Below, in pieces: positions 36,301 to 49,394 of a stretch of DNA of 64,000 bases. Origin of the DNA: Haematobia irritans (lineage: Eukaryota > Arthropoda > Insecta > Diptera > Muscidae); contig NC_134397.1 of the NCBI RefSeq assembly GCF_050003625.1, forward strand, positions 73,821,551 to 73,885,550, in the 5' to 3' direction. Each line of letters starts with the position of its first letter. Positions within the stretch are counted from its first letter, which is position 1. Below the pieces are notes generated by a model. It was given only the letters and a program-made list of their open reading frames with translations, did not search any database and was not told the DNA's origin. Both the position numbers and the translations under genes were made by a program.

Positions 36301-37319
36301 TTCATATAAAATTTTCAATTTTTTTAGGATTTGAGGTTGGTCACGAATTATCGTCCTTTTCGCTCTAGGATGCTTAGTTTAGGAGATATGGCCAAACGAA
36401 ATTTTTCATATAAAAATTTCAATTTTGTTAGGATTTGGGTGGATTTTTCGATTTTTTGGGGGTGGTCACGAATTATCGTCCTTTTCGCTCTAGGACGCTT
36501 AGTTTAGGAGATATGACCAAAAGAAGTTTTTCATAGAAAAATTTAAATTTTTTTAGGATTTGGGTGTATTTTTCGATTTTTTGGGGGTGGTCACGAATTA
36601 AAGCCCTTTTCGCTCTAGGACGCTTAGTTTAGGAGATATGGCCAAAAGAAGTTTTTCATATAAAAATTTCAATTTTTTTAGGATTTGGGTGGATTTTTCG
36701 ATTTTTTGAGGGTGGTTACGAATTATCGTCCTTTTCCCTCTAGGACGCTTAGTTTAGGAGATATGGCCAAAAGAAGTTTTTCATATAAAAATTTCATTTT
36801 TTTTAGGATTTGGGTGGATTTTTCGATTTTTTGGAGTGGTCACGAATTATCGTCCTTTTCGCTCTAGGACGCTTAGTTTAGGAGATATGGCCAAAAGAAG
36901 TTTTTCATATAAAAATGTCAATTTTTTTAGGATTTGGGTGGATTTTTCGATTTTTTGAGGATGGTTACGAATTATCATCCTTTTCGCTCTAGGACGCTTA
37001 GTTTAGGAGATATGGCCAAAAGAAGTTTTTCATATAAAAATTTCAATTTTTTTAGGATTTGGGTGGATTTTTCGATTTTTTGAGGGTGGTCACGAATTAT
37101 CGTCCTTTTCGCTCTAGGACGCTTAGTTTAGGAGATATGGCCAAAAGAAGTTTTTCATATAAAAATTTCAATTTTTTTAGGATTTGGGTGGATTTTTTGG
37201 GGGTGGTCACGAATTATCGTCCTTTTCGCTCTAGGACATTTAGTTTAGGAGATATGACCAAAAGAAGTTTTTCATATAAAAATTTCAATTTTTTTAGGAT
37301 TTGGGTGGATTTTTCGATT

Positions 37320-40300
37320 TTTTGAGGGTGGTCACGAATTAAAGCCCTTTTCGCCCTAGGATGCTTAGTTTAGGAGATATGGCCAAAAGAAGTTTTTCAT
37401 ATAAAAATTTCAATTTTTTTAGGATTTGGGTGGATTGTTCGATTTTTTGGGGTGGTCACGAGTTATCGTCCTTTTCGCTCTAGGACGCTTAGTTTAGGAG
37501 ATATGACCAAAAGAAGTTTTTCATATAAAAATTTCAATTTTTTTAAGATTTGGGTGGATTTTTCGATTTTTTGAGGGTGGTCACGAATTATCGTCCTTGT
37601 CGCTCTAGGACGTTTAGTTTAGGAGATATGGCCAAAAGAAGTTTTTCATATAAAAATTTCAATTTTTTAGGATTTGGGTGGATTTTTCGATTTTTTGAGA
37701 GTGGTCACGAATTATCGTCCTTTTCGCTCTAGGACGCTTAGTTTAGGAGATATGGCCAAAAGAAGTTTTTCATATAAAAATTTCAATTTTTTTAGGATTT
37801 GGGTGGATTTTTCGATTTTTTGAGAGTGGTCACGAATTATCGTCCTTTTCGCTCTAGGACGCTTAGTTTAGGAGATATGGCCAAAAGAAGTTTTTCATAT
37901 AAAAATTTCAATTTTTTAAGGATTTGGGTGGATTTTTCGATTTTTTGAGGGTGGTCACGAATTATCGTCCTTTTCGCTCTAGGACGCTTAGTTTAGGAGA
38001 TATGGCCAAAAGAAGTTTTTCATATAAAAATTTCAATTTTTTTAGGATTTGGGTGGATTTTTCGATTTTTTGAGGGTGGTCACGAATTATCGTCCTTTTC
38101 GCTCTAGGACGCTTAGTTTAGGAGATATGACCAAAAGAAGTTTTTCATATAAAAATTTCAATTTTTTTAGGATTTGGGTGGATTTTTCGATTTTTTGAAG
38201 GTGGTCATGAATTATCGTCCTTTTCGCTCTTCGCTCTAGGACGCTTAGTTTAGGAGATATGACCAAAAGAAGTTTTTCATATAAAAATTTCAATTTTTTT
38301 TGGGATTTGTGTGGATTTTTCGATTTTTTGAGGGTGGTCACGAATTATCGTCCTTTTCGCTCTAGGACGCTTAGTTTAGGAGATATGGCCAAAAGAAGTT
38401 TTTCATATAAAAATTTCAATTTTTTTTAGGATTTGGGTGGATTTTTCGATTTTTTGAGGGTGGTCACGAATTATCGTCCTTTTCGCTCTAGGACGCTTAG
38501 TTTAGGAGATATGGCCAAAAGAAGTTTTTCATATAAAAATGTCAATTTTTTTAGGATTTGGTTGGATTTTTCGATTTTTTGGGGGTGGTCACGAATTATC
38601 GTCCTTTTCGCTCTAGGACGCTTAGTTTAGGAGATATGACCAAAAGAAGTTTTTCATATAAAAATTTCAATTTTTTTAGGATTTAGGTGGATTTTTCGAT
38701 TTTTTGAGGGTGGTCACGAATTAAAGCCCTTTTCGCCCTAGGATGCTTAGTTTAGGAGATATGGCCAAAAGAAGTTTTTCATATAAAAATTTCAATTTTT
38801 TAGGATTTGGGTGGATTGTTCGATTTTTTGGGGTGGTCACGAGTTATCGTCCTTTTCGCTCTAGGACGCTTAGTTTAGGAGATATGACCAAAAAAAGTTT
38901 TTCATATAAAAATTTCAATTTTTTTAAGATTTGGGTGGATTTTTCGATTTTTTGAGGGTGGTCACGAATTATCGTCCTTGTCGCTCTAGGACGTTTAGTT
39001 TAGGAGATATGGCCAAAAGAAGTTTTTCATATAAAAATTTCAATTTTTTTGGATTTGGGTGGATTTTTCGATTTTTTGAGAGTGGTCACGAATTATCGTC
39101 CTTTTCGCTCTAGGACGCTTAGTTTAGGAGATATGGCCAAAAGAAGTTTTTCATATAAAAATTTCAATTTTTTAGGATTTGGGTGGATTTTTCGATTTTT
39201 TGAGAGTGGTCACGAATTATCGTCCTTTTCGCTCTAGGACGCTTAGTTTAGGAGATATGGCCAAAAGAAGTTTTTCATATAAAAATTTCAATTTTTTAAG
39301 GATTTGGGTGGATTTTTCGATTTTTTGAGGGTGGTCACGAATTATCGTCCTTTTCGCTCTAGGACGCTTAGTTTAGGAGATATGGCCAAAAGAAGTTTTT
39401 CATATAAAAATTTCAATTTTTTTTAGGATTTGGGTGGATTTTTCGATTTTTTGAGGGTGGTCACGAATTATCGTCCTTTTCGCTCTAGGACGCTTAGTTT
39501 AGGAGATATGACCAAAAGAAGTTTTTCATATAAAAATTTCAATTTTTTTAGGATTTGGGTGGATTTTTCGATTTTTTGAAGGTGGTCATGAATTATCGTC
39601 CTTTTCGCTCTTCGCTCTAGGACGCTTAGTTTAGGAGATATGACCAAAAGAAGTTTTTCATATAAAAATTTCAATTTTTTTTGGGATTTGTGTGGATTTT
39701 TCGAGTTTTTGAGGGTGGTCACGAATTAAAGCCCTTTTCGCTCTAGGACGCTTAGTTTAAGAGATATGGCCAAAAGAAGTTTTTCATATACAAATTTCAA
39801 TTTTTTTAGGATTTGGGTGGATTTTTCGATTTTTTGGGGGTGGTCACGAATTAAAGCCCTTTTCGCTCTAGGACGCTTAGTTTAGGAGATATGGCCAAAA
39901 GAAGTTTTTCATATAAAAATTTCAATTTTTTTAGGATTTGGGTGGATTTTTCGATTTTTTGGGGGTGGTCACCAATTATCGCCCTTTTCGCTCTAGGACG
40001 CTTAGTTTAGGAGATATGGCCAAAAGAAGTTTTTCATATAAAAATTTCAATTTTTTTAGGATTTGGGTGGATTTTTCGATTTTTTGAGGGTGGTCACGAA
40101 TTAAAGCCCTTTTCGCTCTAGGACGCTTAGTTTAGGAGATATGGCCAAAAGAAGTTTTTCATATAAAAATTTCAATTTTTTAGGATTTGGGTGAATTTTT
40201 CGATTTTTTGAGGGTGGTCACGAATTATCGTCCTTTTCGCTCTAGGACGCTTAGTTTTGGAGATATGGCCAAAAGAAGTTTTTCATATAAAAATTTAAAT

Positions 40301-41400
40301 TTTTTTAGGTTTTGGGTGGATTTTTCAATTTTTTGAGGGTGGTCATGAATTATCGTCCTTTTCGCTCTAGGACGCTTAGTTTAGGAGATATGGCCAAAAG
40401 AAGTTTTTCATATAAAAATTTCAATTTTTTTAGGATTTGGGTGGATTTTTCGATTTTTTGGGGGTGGTCACGAATTATCGTCCTTTTCGCTCTAGGACGC
40501 TTAGTTTAGGAGATATGGCCAAAAGAAGTTTTTCATATAAAAATTTCAATTTTTTAAGGATTTGGGTGGATTGTTCGATTTTTTGGGGTGGTCACGAGTT
40601 ATCGTCCTTTTCGCTCTAGGACGCTTAGTTTAGGAGATATGACCAAAAGAAGTTTTTCATATAAAAATTTCAATTTTTTTAAGATTTGGGTGGATTTTTC
40701 GATTTTTTGAGGGTGGTCACGAATTATCGTCCTTGTCGCTCTAGGACGTTTAGTTTAGGAGATATGGCCAAAAGAAGTTTTTCATATAAAAATTTCAATT
40801 TTTTTAGGATTTGGGTGGATTTTTCGATTTTTTGAGAGTGGAGATATGGCCAAAAGAAGTTTTTCATATAAAAATTTCAATTTTTTTAGGATTTGGGTGG
40901 ATTTTTCGATTTTTTGAGAGTGGTCACGAATTATCGTCCTTTTCGCTCTAGGACGCTTAGTTTAGGAGATATGGCCAAAAGAAGTTTTTCATATAAAAAT
41001 TTCAATTTTTTAAGGATTTGGGTGGATTTTTCGATTTTTTGAGGGTGGTCACGAATTATCGTCCTTTTCGCTCTAGGACGCTTAGTTTAGGAGATATGGC
41101 CAAAAGAAGTTTTTCATATAAAAATTTCAATTTTTTTTAGGATTTGGGTGGATTTTTCGATTTTTTGAGGGTGGTCACGAATTATCGTCCTTTTCGCTCT
41201 AGGACGCTTAGTTTAGGAGATATGACCAAAAGAAGTTTTTCATATAAAAATTTCAATTTTTTTAGGATTTGGGTGGATTTTTCGATTTTTTGAAGGTGGT
41301 CATGAATTATCGTCCTTTTCGCTCTTCGCTCTAGGACGCTTAGTTTAGGAGATATGACCAAAAGAAGTTTTTCATATACAAATTTCAATTTTTTTAGGAT
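37320..41400 (+). repeat. three related blocks marked by a 7-bp insertion
   Basis: A segment of roughly 1.0-1.4 kb occurs three times with offsets of about 1381 and 1714 bp. Each copy contains a monomer in which TTCGCTC is duplicated (38221, 39603 and 41317, and again at 46095 inside the 4778-bp duplication). A nearby GAAGGTGGTCATG variant accompanies it. GATATGACC replaces GATATGGCC in many monomers here, a subfamily rare elsewhere. Confidence 0.75.
40834..40915 (+). repeat. truncated monomer, 82 bp
   Basis: GAGAGTGG is joined directly to AGATATGGCC, removing about 43 bp from CACGAATT to TAGTTTAGG. The same junction occurs 4778 bp downstream in the duplicated block. Confidence 0.8.
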
Positions 41401-42904
41401 TTGGGTGGATTTTTCGATTTTTTGGGGGTGGTCACGAATTAAAGCCCTTTTCGCTCTAGGACGCTTAGTTTAGGAGATATGACCAAAAGAAGTTTTTCAT
41501 ATAAAAATTTAAATTTTTTTAGGATTTGGGTGGATTTTTCGTTTTTTTGGGGGTGGTCACGAATTAAAGCCCTTTTCGCTCTAGGACGCTTAGTTTAGGA
41601 GATATGGCCAAAAGAAGTTTTTCATATAAAAATTTCAATTTTTTTTAGGATTTGGGTGGATTTTTCGATTTTTTGAGGGTGGTCACGAATTATCGTCCTT
41701 TTCGCTCTAGGACGCTTAGTTTAGGAGATATGGCCAAAAGAAGTTTTTCATATAAAAATGTCAATTTTTTTAGGATTTGGGTGGATTTTTCGATTTTTTG
41801 AGGGTGGTCACGAATTAAAGCCCTTTTCGCTCTAGGACGCTTAGTTTAGGAGATATGGCCAAAAGAAGTTTTTCATATAAAATTTTCAATTTTTTTAGGA
41901 TTTGAGGTTGGTCACGAATTATCGTCTTTTTCGCTCTAGGATGCTTACTTTAGGAGATATGGCCAAACGAAATTTTTCATATAAAAATTTCAATTTTGTT
42001 AGGATTTGGGTGGATTTTTCGATTTTTTGGGGGTGGTCACGAATTATCGTCCTTTTCGCTCTAGGACGCTTAGTTTAGGAGATATGGCCAAAAGAAGTTT
42101 TTCATATTAAAATTTAAATTTTTTTAGGATTTGGGTGGATTTTTCGATTTTTTGAGGGTGGTCACGAATTATCGTCCTTTTCGCTCTAGGACGCTTAGTT
42201 TAGGAGATATGGCCAAAAGAAGTTTTTCATATAAAAATTTCAATTTTTTTAAGATTTGGGTGGATTTTTCGATTTTTTGAGGGTGGTCACGAATTATCGT
42301 CCTTTTCGCTCTAGGACGCTTAGTTTAGGAGATATGGCCAAAAGAAGTTTTTCATATACAAATTTCAATTTTTTTAGGATTTGGGTGGATTTTTCGATTT
42401 TTTGGGGGTGGTCACGAATTATCGTCCTTTTCGCTCTAGGACGCTTAGTTTAGGAGATATGGCCAAAAGAAGTTTTTCATATAAAAATTTCAATTTTTTT
42501 TAGGATTTGGGTGGATTTTTCGATTTTTTGAGGGTGGTCACGAATTATCGTCCTTTTCGCTCTAGGACGCTTAGTTTAGGAGATATGGCCAAAAGAAGTT
42601 TTTCATATAAAAATTTCAATTTTTTTAGGATTTGGTTGGATTTTTCGATTTTTTGGGGGTGGTCACGAATTATCGTCCTTTTCGCTCTAGGACGCTTAGT
42701 TTAGGAGATATGGCCAAAAGAAGTTTTTCATATAAAAATTTCAATTTTGTTAGGATTTGGGTGGATTTTTCGATTTTTTGGGGGTGGTCACGAATTATCG
42801 TCCTTTTCGCTCTAGGACGCTTAGTTTAGGAGGTATGGCCAAAAGAAGTTTTTCATATAAAAATGTCAATTTTTTTAGGATTTGGGTGGATTTTTCGATT
42901 TTTT

Positions 42905-43133
42905 GAGGGTGGTCACGAATTAAAGCCCTTTTCGCTCTAGGACGCTTAGTTTAGGAGATATGGCCAAAAGAAGTTTTTCATATAAAATTTTCAATTTTTT
43001 TAGGATTTGAGGGTGGTCACGAATTATCGTCCTTTTCGCTCTAGGATGCTTAGTTTAGGAGATATGGCCAAACGAAATTTTTCATATAAAAATTTCAATT
43101 TTGTTAGGATTTGGGTGGATTTTTCGATTTTTT
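42905..43133 (+). repeat. short-monomer cassette, representative copy (104 + 125 bp)
   Basis: A 104-bp monomer (42905-43008) lacks 21 bp of GGGTGG...CGATTTTTT and carries AAAGCCC and ATAAAATTTTC. It is directly followed by a 125-bp monomer (43009-43133) with three linked variants: GGATGCTTAG, AAACGAAATTTTTC and TTTTGTTAGG. The same pair recurs in both arrays, for example near 440, 1530, 3310, 8910, 9650, 12750, 13100, 26670, 33420, 34150, 36320, 41900, 47780, 49990, 54050 and 63360. Confidence 0.8.
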
Positions 43134-44617
43134 GGGGGTGGTCACGAATTATCGTCCTTTTCGCTCTAGGACGCTTAGTTTAGGAGATATGGCCAAAAGA
43201 AGTTTTTCATATAAAAATTTAAATTTTTTTAGGATTTGGGTGGATTTTTCGATTTTTTGAGGGTGGTCACGAATTATCGTCCTTTTCGCTCTAGGACGCT
43301 TAGTTTAGGAGATATGGCCAAAAGAAGTTTTTCATATAAAAATTTCAATTTTTTTAGGATTTGGTTGGATTTTTCGATTTTTTGGGGGTGGTCACGCATT
43401 AAAGCCCTTTTCGCTCTAGGACGCTTAGTTTAGGAGATATGGCCAAAAGAAGTTTTTCATATAAAAATTTCAATTTTTTTAGGATTTGGGTGGATTTTTC
43501 GATTTTTTGGGGGTGGTCACGAATTATCGTCCTTTTCGCTCTAGGACGCTTAGTTTAGGAGATATGGCCAAAAGAAGTTTTTCATATAAAAATTTCAATT
43601 TTTTTTAGGATTTGGGTGGATTTTTCGATTTTTTGAGGGTGGTCACGAATTATCGTCCTTTTCGCTCTAGGACGCTTAGTTTAGGAGATATGGCCAAAAG
43701 AAGTTTTTCATATAAAAATGTCAATTTTTTTAGGATGTGGGTGGATTTTTCGATTTTTTGAGGGTGGTCACGAATTAAAGCCCTTTTCGCTCTAGGACGC
43801 TTAGTTTAGGAGATATGGCCAAAAGAAGTTTTTCATATAAAATTTTCAATTTTTTTAGGATTTGAGGTTGGTCACGAATTATCGTCCTTTTCGCTCTAGG
43901 ACGCTTAGTTTAGGAGATATGGCCAAACGAAATTTTTCATATAAAAATTTCAATTTTGTTAGGATTTGGGTGGATTTTTCGATTTTTTGGGGGTGGTCAC
44001 GAATTATCGTCTTTTTCGCTCTAGGACGCTTAGTTTAGGAGATATGGCCAAAAGAAGTTTTTCATATAAAAATTTAAATTTTTTTAGGATTTGGGTGGAT
44101 TTTTCGATTTTTTGAGGGTGGTCACGAATTATCGTCCATTTCGCTCTAGGACGCTTAGTTTAGGAGATATGGCCAAAAGAAGTTTTTCATATAAAAATTT
44201 CAATTTTTTTAGGATTTGGGTGGATTTTTCGATTTTTTGGGGGTGGTCACGAATTAAAGCCCTTTTCGCTCTAGGACGCTTAGTTTAGGAGATATGGCCA
44301 AAAGAAGTTTTTCATATAAAAAATTCAATTTTTTTAGGATTTGGGTGGATTTTTCGATTTTTTGAGGGTGGTCACGAATTAAAGCCCTTTTCGCTCTAGG
44401 ACGCTTAGTTTAGGAGATATGGCCAAAAGAAGTTTTTCATATAAAAATTTCAATTTTTTTAGGATTTGGGTGGATTTTTCGATTTTTTGGGGGTGGTCAC
44501 GAATTAAAGCCCTTTTCGCTCTAGGACGCTTAGTTTAGGAGATATGGCCAAAAGAAGTTTTTCATATAAAAATTTCATTTTTTTTAGGATTTGGTTGGAT
44601 TTTTCGATTTTTTGAGG

Positions 44618-47600
44618 GTGGTCACGAATTAAAGCCCTTTTCGCTCTAGGACGCTTAGTTTAGGAGATATGGCCAAAAGAAGTTTTTCATATAAAAATTT
44701 CAATTTTTTTAGGATTTGGGTGGATTTTTCGATTTTTTGGGGGTGGTCACCAATTATCGCCCTTTTCGCTCTAGGACGCTTAGTTTAGGAGATATGGCCA
44801 AAAGAAGTTTTTCATATAAAAATTTCAATTTTTTTAGGATTTGGGTGGATTTTTCGATTTTTTGAGGGTGGTCACGAATTAAAGCCCTTTTCGCTCTAGG
44901 ACGCTTAGTTTAGGAGATATGGCCAAAAGAAGTTTTTCATATAAAAATTTCAATTTTTTAGGATTTGGGTGAATTTTTCGATTTTTTGAGGGTGGTCACG
45001 AATTATCGTCCTTTTCGCTCTAGGACGCTTAGTTTTGGAGATATGGCCAAAAGAAGTTTTTCATATAAAAATTTAAATTTTTTTAGGTTTTGGGTGGATT
45101 TTTCAATTTTTTGAGGGTGGTCATGAATTATCGTCCTTTTCGCTCTAGGACGCTTAGTTTAGGAGATATGGCCAAAAGAAGTTTTTCATATAAAAATTTC
45201 AATTTTTTTAGGATTTGGGTGGATTTTTCGATTTTTTGGGGGTGGTCACGAATTATCGTCCTTTTCGCTCTAGGACGCTTAGTTTAGGAGATATGGCCAA
45301 AAGAAGTTTTTCATATAAAAATTTCAATTTTTTAAGGATTTGGGTGGATTGTTCGATTTTTTGGGGTGGTCACGAGTTATCGTCCTTTTCGCTCTAGGAC
45401 GCTTAGTTTAGGAGATATGACCAAAAGAAGTTTTTCATATAAAAATTTCAATTTTTTTAAGATTTGGGTGGATTTTTCGATTTTTTGAGGGTGGTCACGA
45501 ATTATCGTCCTTGTCGCTCTAGGACGTTTAGTTTAGGAGATATGGCCAAAAGAAGTTTTTCATATAAAAATTTCAATTTTTTTAGGATTTGGGTGGATTT
45601 TTCGATTTTTTGAGAGTGGAGATATGGCCAAAAGAAGTTTTTCATATAAAAATTTCAATTTTTTTAGGATTTGGGTGGATTTTTCGAGTTTTTGAGAGTG
45701 GTCACGAATTATCGTCCTTTTCGCTCTAGGACGCTTAGTTTAGGAGATATGGCCAAAAGAAGTTTTTCATATAAAAATTTCAATTTTTTAAGGATTTGGG
45801 TGGATTTTTCGATTTTTTGAGGGTGGTCACGAATTATCGTCCTTTTCGCTCTAGGACGCTTAGTTTAGGAGATATGGCCAAAAGAAGTTTTTCATATAAA
45901 AATTTCAATTTTTTTTAGGATTTGGGTGGATTTTTCGATTTTTTGAGGGTGGTCACGAATTATCGTCCTTTTCGCTCTAGGACGCTTAGTTTAGGAGATA
46001 TGACCAAAAGAAGTTTTTCATATAAAAATTTCAATTTTTTTAGGATTTGGGTGGATTTTTCGATTTTTTGAAGGTGGTCATGAATTATCGTCCTTTTCGC
46101 TCTTCGCTCTAGGACGCTTAGTTTAGGAGATATGACCAAAAGAAGTTTTTCATATACAAATTTCAATTTTTTTAGGATTTGGGTGGATTTTTCGATTTTT
46201 TGGGGGTGGTCACGAATTAAAGCCCTTTTCGCTCTAGGACGCTTAGTTTAGGAGATATGACCAAAAGAAGTTTTTCATATAAAAATTTAAATTTTTTTAG
46301 GATTTGGGTGGATTTTTCGTTTTTTTGGGGGTGGTCACGAATTAAAGCCCTTTTCGCTCTAGGACGCTTAGTTTAGGAGATATGGCCAAAAGAAGTTTTT
46401 CATATAAAAATTTCAATTTTTTTTAGGATTTGGGTGGATTTTTCGATTTTTTGAGGGTGGTCACGAATTATCGTCCTTTTCGCTCTAGGACGCTTAGTTT
46501 AGGAGATATGGCCAAAAGAAGTTTTTCATATAAAAATGTCAATTTTTTTAGGATTTGGGTGGATTTTTCGATTTTTTGAGGGTGGTCACGAATTAAAGCC
46601 CTTTTCGCTCTAGGACGCTTAGTTTAGGAGATATGGCCAAAAGAAGTTTTTCATATAAAATTTTCAATTTTTTTAGGATTTGAGGTTGGTCACGAATTAT
46701 CGTCTTTTTCGCTCTAGGATGCTTACTTTAGGAGATATGGCCAAACGAAATTTTTCATATAAAAATTTCAATTTTGTTAGGATTTGGGTGGATTTTTCGA
46801 TTTTTTGGGGGTGGTCACGAATTATCGTCCTTTTCGCTCTAGGACGCTTAGTTTAGGAGATATGGCCAAAAGAAGTTTTTCATATTAAAATTTAAATTTT
46901 TTTAGGATTTGGGTGGATTTTTCGATTTTTTGAGGGTGGTCACGAATTATCGTCCTTTTCGCTCTAGGACGCTTAGTTTAGGAGATATGGCCAAAAGAAG
47001 TTTTTCATATAAAAATTTCAATTTTTTTAAGATTTGGGTGGATTTTTCGATTTTTTGAGGGTGGTCACGAATTATCGTCCTTTTCGCTCTAGGACGCTTA
47101 GTTTAGGAGATATGGCCAAAAGAAGTTTTTCATATACAAATTTCAATTTTTTTAGGATTTGGGTGGATTTTTCGATTTTTTGGGGGTGGTCACGAATTAT
47201 CGTCCTTTTCGCTCTAGGACGCTTAGTTTAGGAGATATGGCCAAAAGAAGTTTTTCATATAAAAATTTCAATTTTTTTTAGGATTTGGGTGGATTTTTCG
47301 ATTTTTTGAGGGTGGTCACGAATTATCGTCCTTTTCGCTCTAGGACGCTTAGTTTAGGAGATATGGCCAAAAGAAGTTTTTCATATAAAAATTTCAATTT
47401 TTTTAGGATTTGGTTGGATTTTTCGATTTTTTGGGGGTGGTCACGAATTATCGTCCTTTTCGCTCTAGGACGCTTAGTTTAGGAGATATGGCCAAAAGAA
47501 GTTTTTCATATAAAAATTTCAATTTTGTTAGGATTTGGGTGGATTTTTCGATTTTTTGGGGGTGGTCACGAATTATCGTCCTTTTCGCTCTAGGACGCTT

Positions 47601-49394
47601 AGTTTAGGAGGTATGGCCAAAAGAAGTTTTTCATATAAAAATGTCAATTTTTTTAGGATTTGGGTGGATTTTTCGATTTTTTGAGGGTGGTCACGAATTA
47701 AAGCCCTTTTCGCTCTAGGACGCTTAGTTTAGGAGATATGGCCAAAAGAAGTTTTTCATATAAAATTTTCAATTTTTTTAGGATTTGAGGGTGGTCACGA
47801 ATTATCGTCCTTTTCGCTCTAGGATGCTTAGTTTAGGAGATATGGCCAAACGAAATTTTTCATATAAAAATTTCAATTTTGTTAGGATTTGGGTGGATTT
47901 TTCGATTTTTTGGGGGTGGTCACGAATTATCGTCCTTTTCGCTCTAGGACGCTTAGTTTAGGAGATATGGCCAAAAGAAGTTTTTCATATAAAAATTTAA
48001 ATTTTTTTAGGATTTGGGTGGATTTTTCGATTTTTTGAGGGTGGTCACGAATTATCGTCCTTTTCGCTCTAGGACGCTTAGTTTAGGAGATATGGCCAAA
48101 ATAAGTTTTTCATATAAAAATTTCAATTTTTTTAGGATTTGGTTGGATTTTTCGATTTTTTGGGGGTGGTCACGCATTAAAGCCCTTTTCGCTCTAGGAC
48201 GCTTAGTTTAGGAGATATGGCCAAAAGAAGTTTTTCATATAAAAATTTCAATTTTTTTAGGATTTGGGTGGATTTTTCGATTTTTTGGGGGTGGTCACGA
48301 ATTATCGTCCTTTTCGCTCTAGGACGCTTAGTTTAGGAGATATGGCCAAAAGAAGTTTTTCATATAAAAATTTCAATTTTTTTTAGGATTTGGGTGGATT
48401 TTTCGATTTTTTGAGGGTGGTCACGAATTATCGTCCTTTTCGCTCTAGGACGCTTAGTTTAGGAGATATGGCCAAAAGAAGTTTTTCATATAAAAATGTC
48501 AATTTTTTTAGGATGTGGGTGGATTTTTCGATTTTTTGAGGGTGGTCACGAATTAAAGCCCTTTTCGCTCTAGGACGCTTAGTTTAGGAGATATGGCCAA
48601 AAGAAGTTTTTCATATAAAATTTTCAATTTTTTTAGGATTTGAGGTTGGTCACGAATTATCGTCCTTTTCGCTCTAGGACGCTTAGTTTAGGAGATATGG
48701 CCAAACGAAATTTTTCATATAAAAATTTCAATTTTGTTAGGATTTGGGTGGATTTTTCGATTTTTTGGGGGTGGTCACGAATTATCGTCTTTTTCGCTCT
48801 AGGACGCTTAGTTTAGGAGATATGGCCAAAAGAAGTTTTTCATATAAAAATTTAAATTTTTTTAGGATTTGGGTGGATTTTTCGATTTTTTGAGGGTGGT
48901 CACGAATTATCGTCCTTTTCGCTCTAGGACGCTTAGTTTAGGAGATATGGCCAAAAGAAGTTTTTCATATAAAAATTTCAATTTTTTTAGGATTTGGGTG
49001 GATTTTTCGATTTTTTGGGGGTGGTCACGAATTAAAGCCCTTTTCGCTCTAGGACGCTTAGTTTAGGAGATATGGCCAAAAGAAGTTTTTCATATAAAAA
49101 ATTCAATTTTTTTAGGATTTGGGTGGATTTTTCGATTTTTTGAGGGTGGTCACGAATTAAAGCCCTTTTCGCTCTAGGACGCTTAGTTTAGGAGATATGG
49201 CCAAAAGAAGTTTTTCATATAAAAATTTCAATTTTTTTAGGATTTGGGTGGATTTTTCGATTTTTTGGGGGTGGTCACGAATTAAAGCCCTTTTCGCTCT
49301 AGGACGCTTAGTTTAGGAGATATGGCCAAAAGAAGTTTTTCATATAAAAATTTCATTTTTTTTAGGATTTGGTTGGATTTTTCGATTTTTTGAG
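44618..49394 (+). repeat. higher-order block A-B, copy 2
   Basis: Second copy of the 4778-bp block. A private AAAATAAG change near 48107 distinguishes it from the other B copies; copy 1 has its own CGTCCATTTCG change near 44135. Confidence 0.85.

Larger units (their letters stand above)
39840..44617 (+). repeat. higher-order block A-B, copy 1 (4778 bp)
   Basis: First copy of a tandem duplication with offset 4778 bp. Shared rare variants include CACCAATT (39970 and 44748), a GGTTTTGGG variant near 40308 and 45086, and a GTGGAGATATGG truncation near 40848 and 45616. Also shared are the 7-bp TTCGCTC insertion near 41320 and 46098, and TTACTTTAGG near 41945 and 46723. Boundaries are approximate because all monomers resemble each other. 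It divides into A (about 39.84-42.41 kb) and B (about 42.41-44.62 kb). Confidence 0.85.

Noticed and set aside
38087..38341. Minus-strand ORFs of 61-84 aa (repeated LLLAISPKLSVLERKGR type)
   Set aside because: Antisense reading of the satellite; same periodic artefact.
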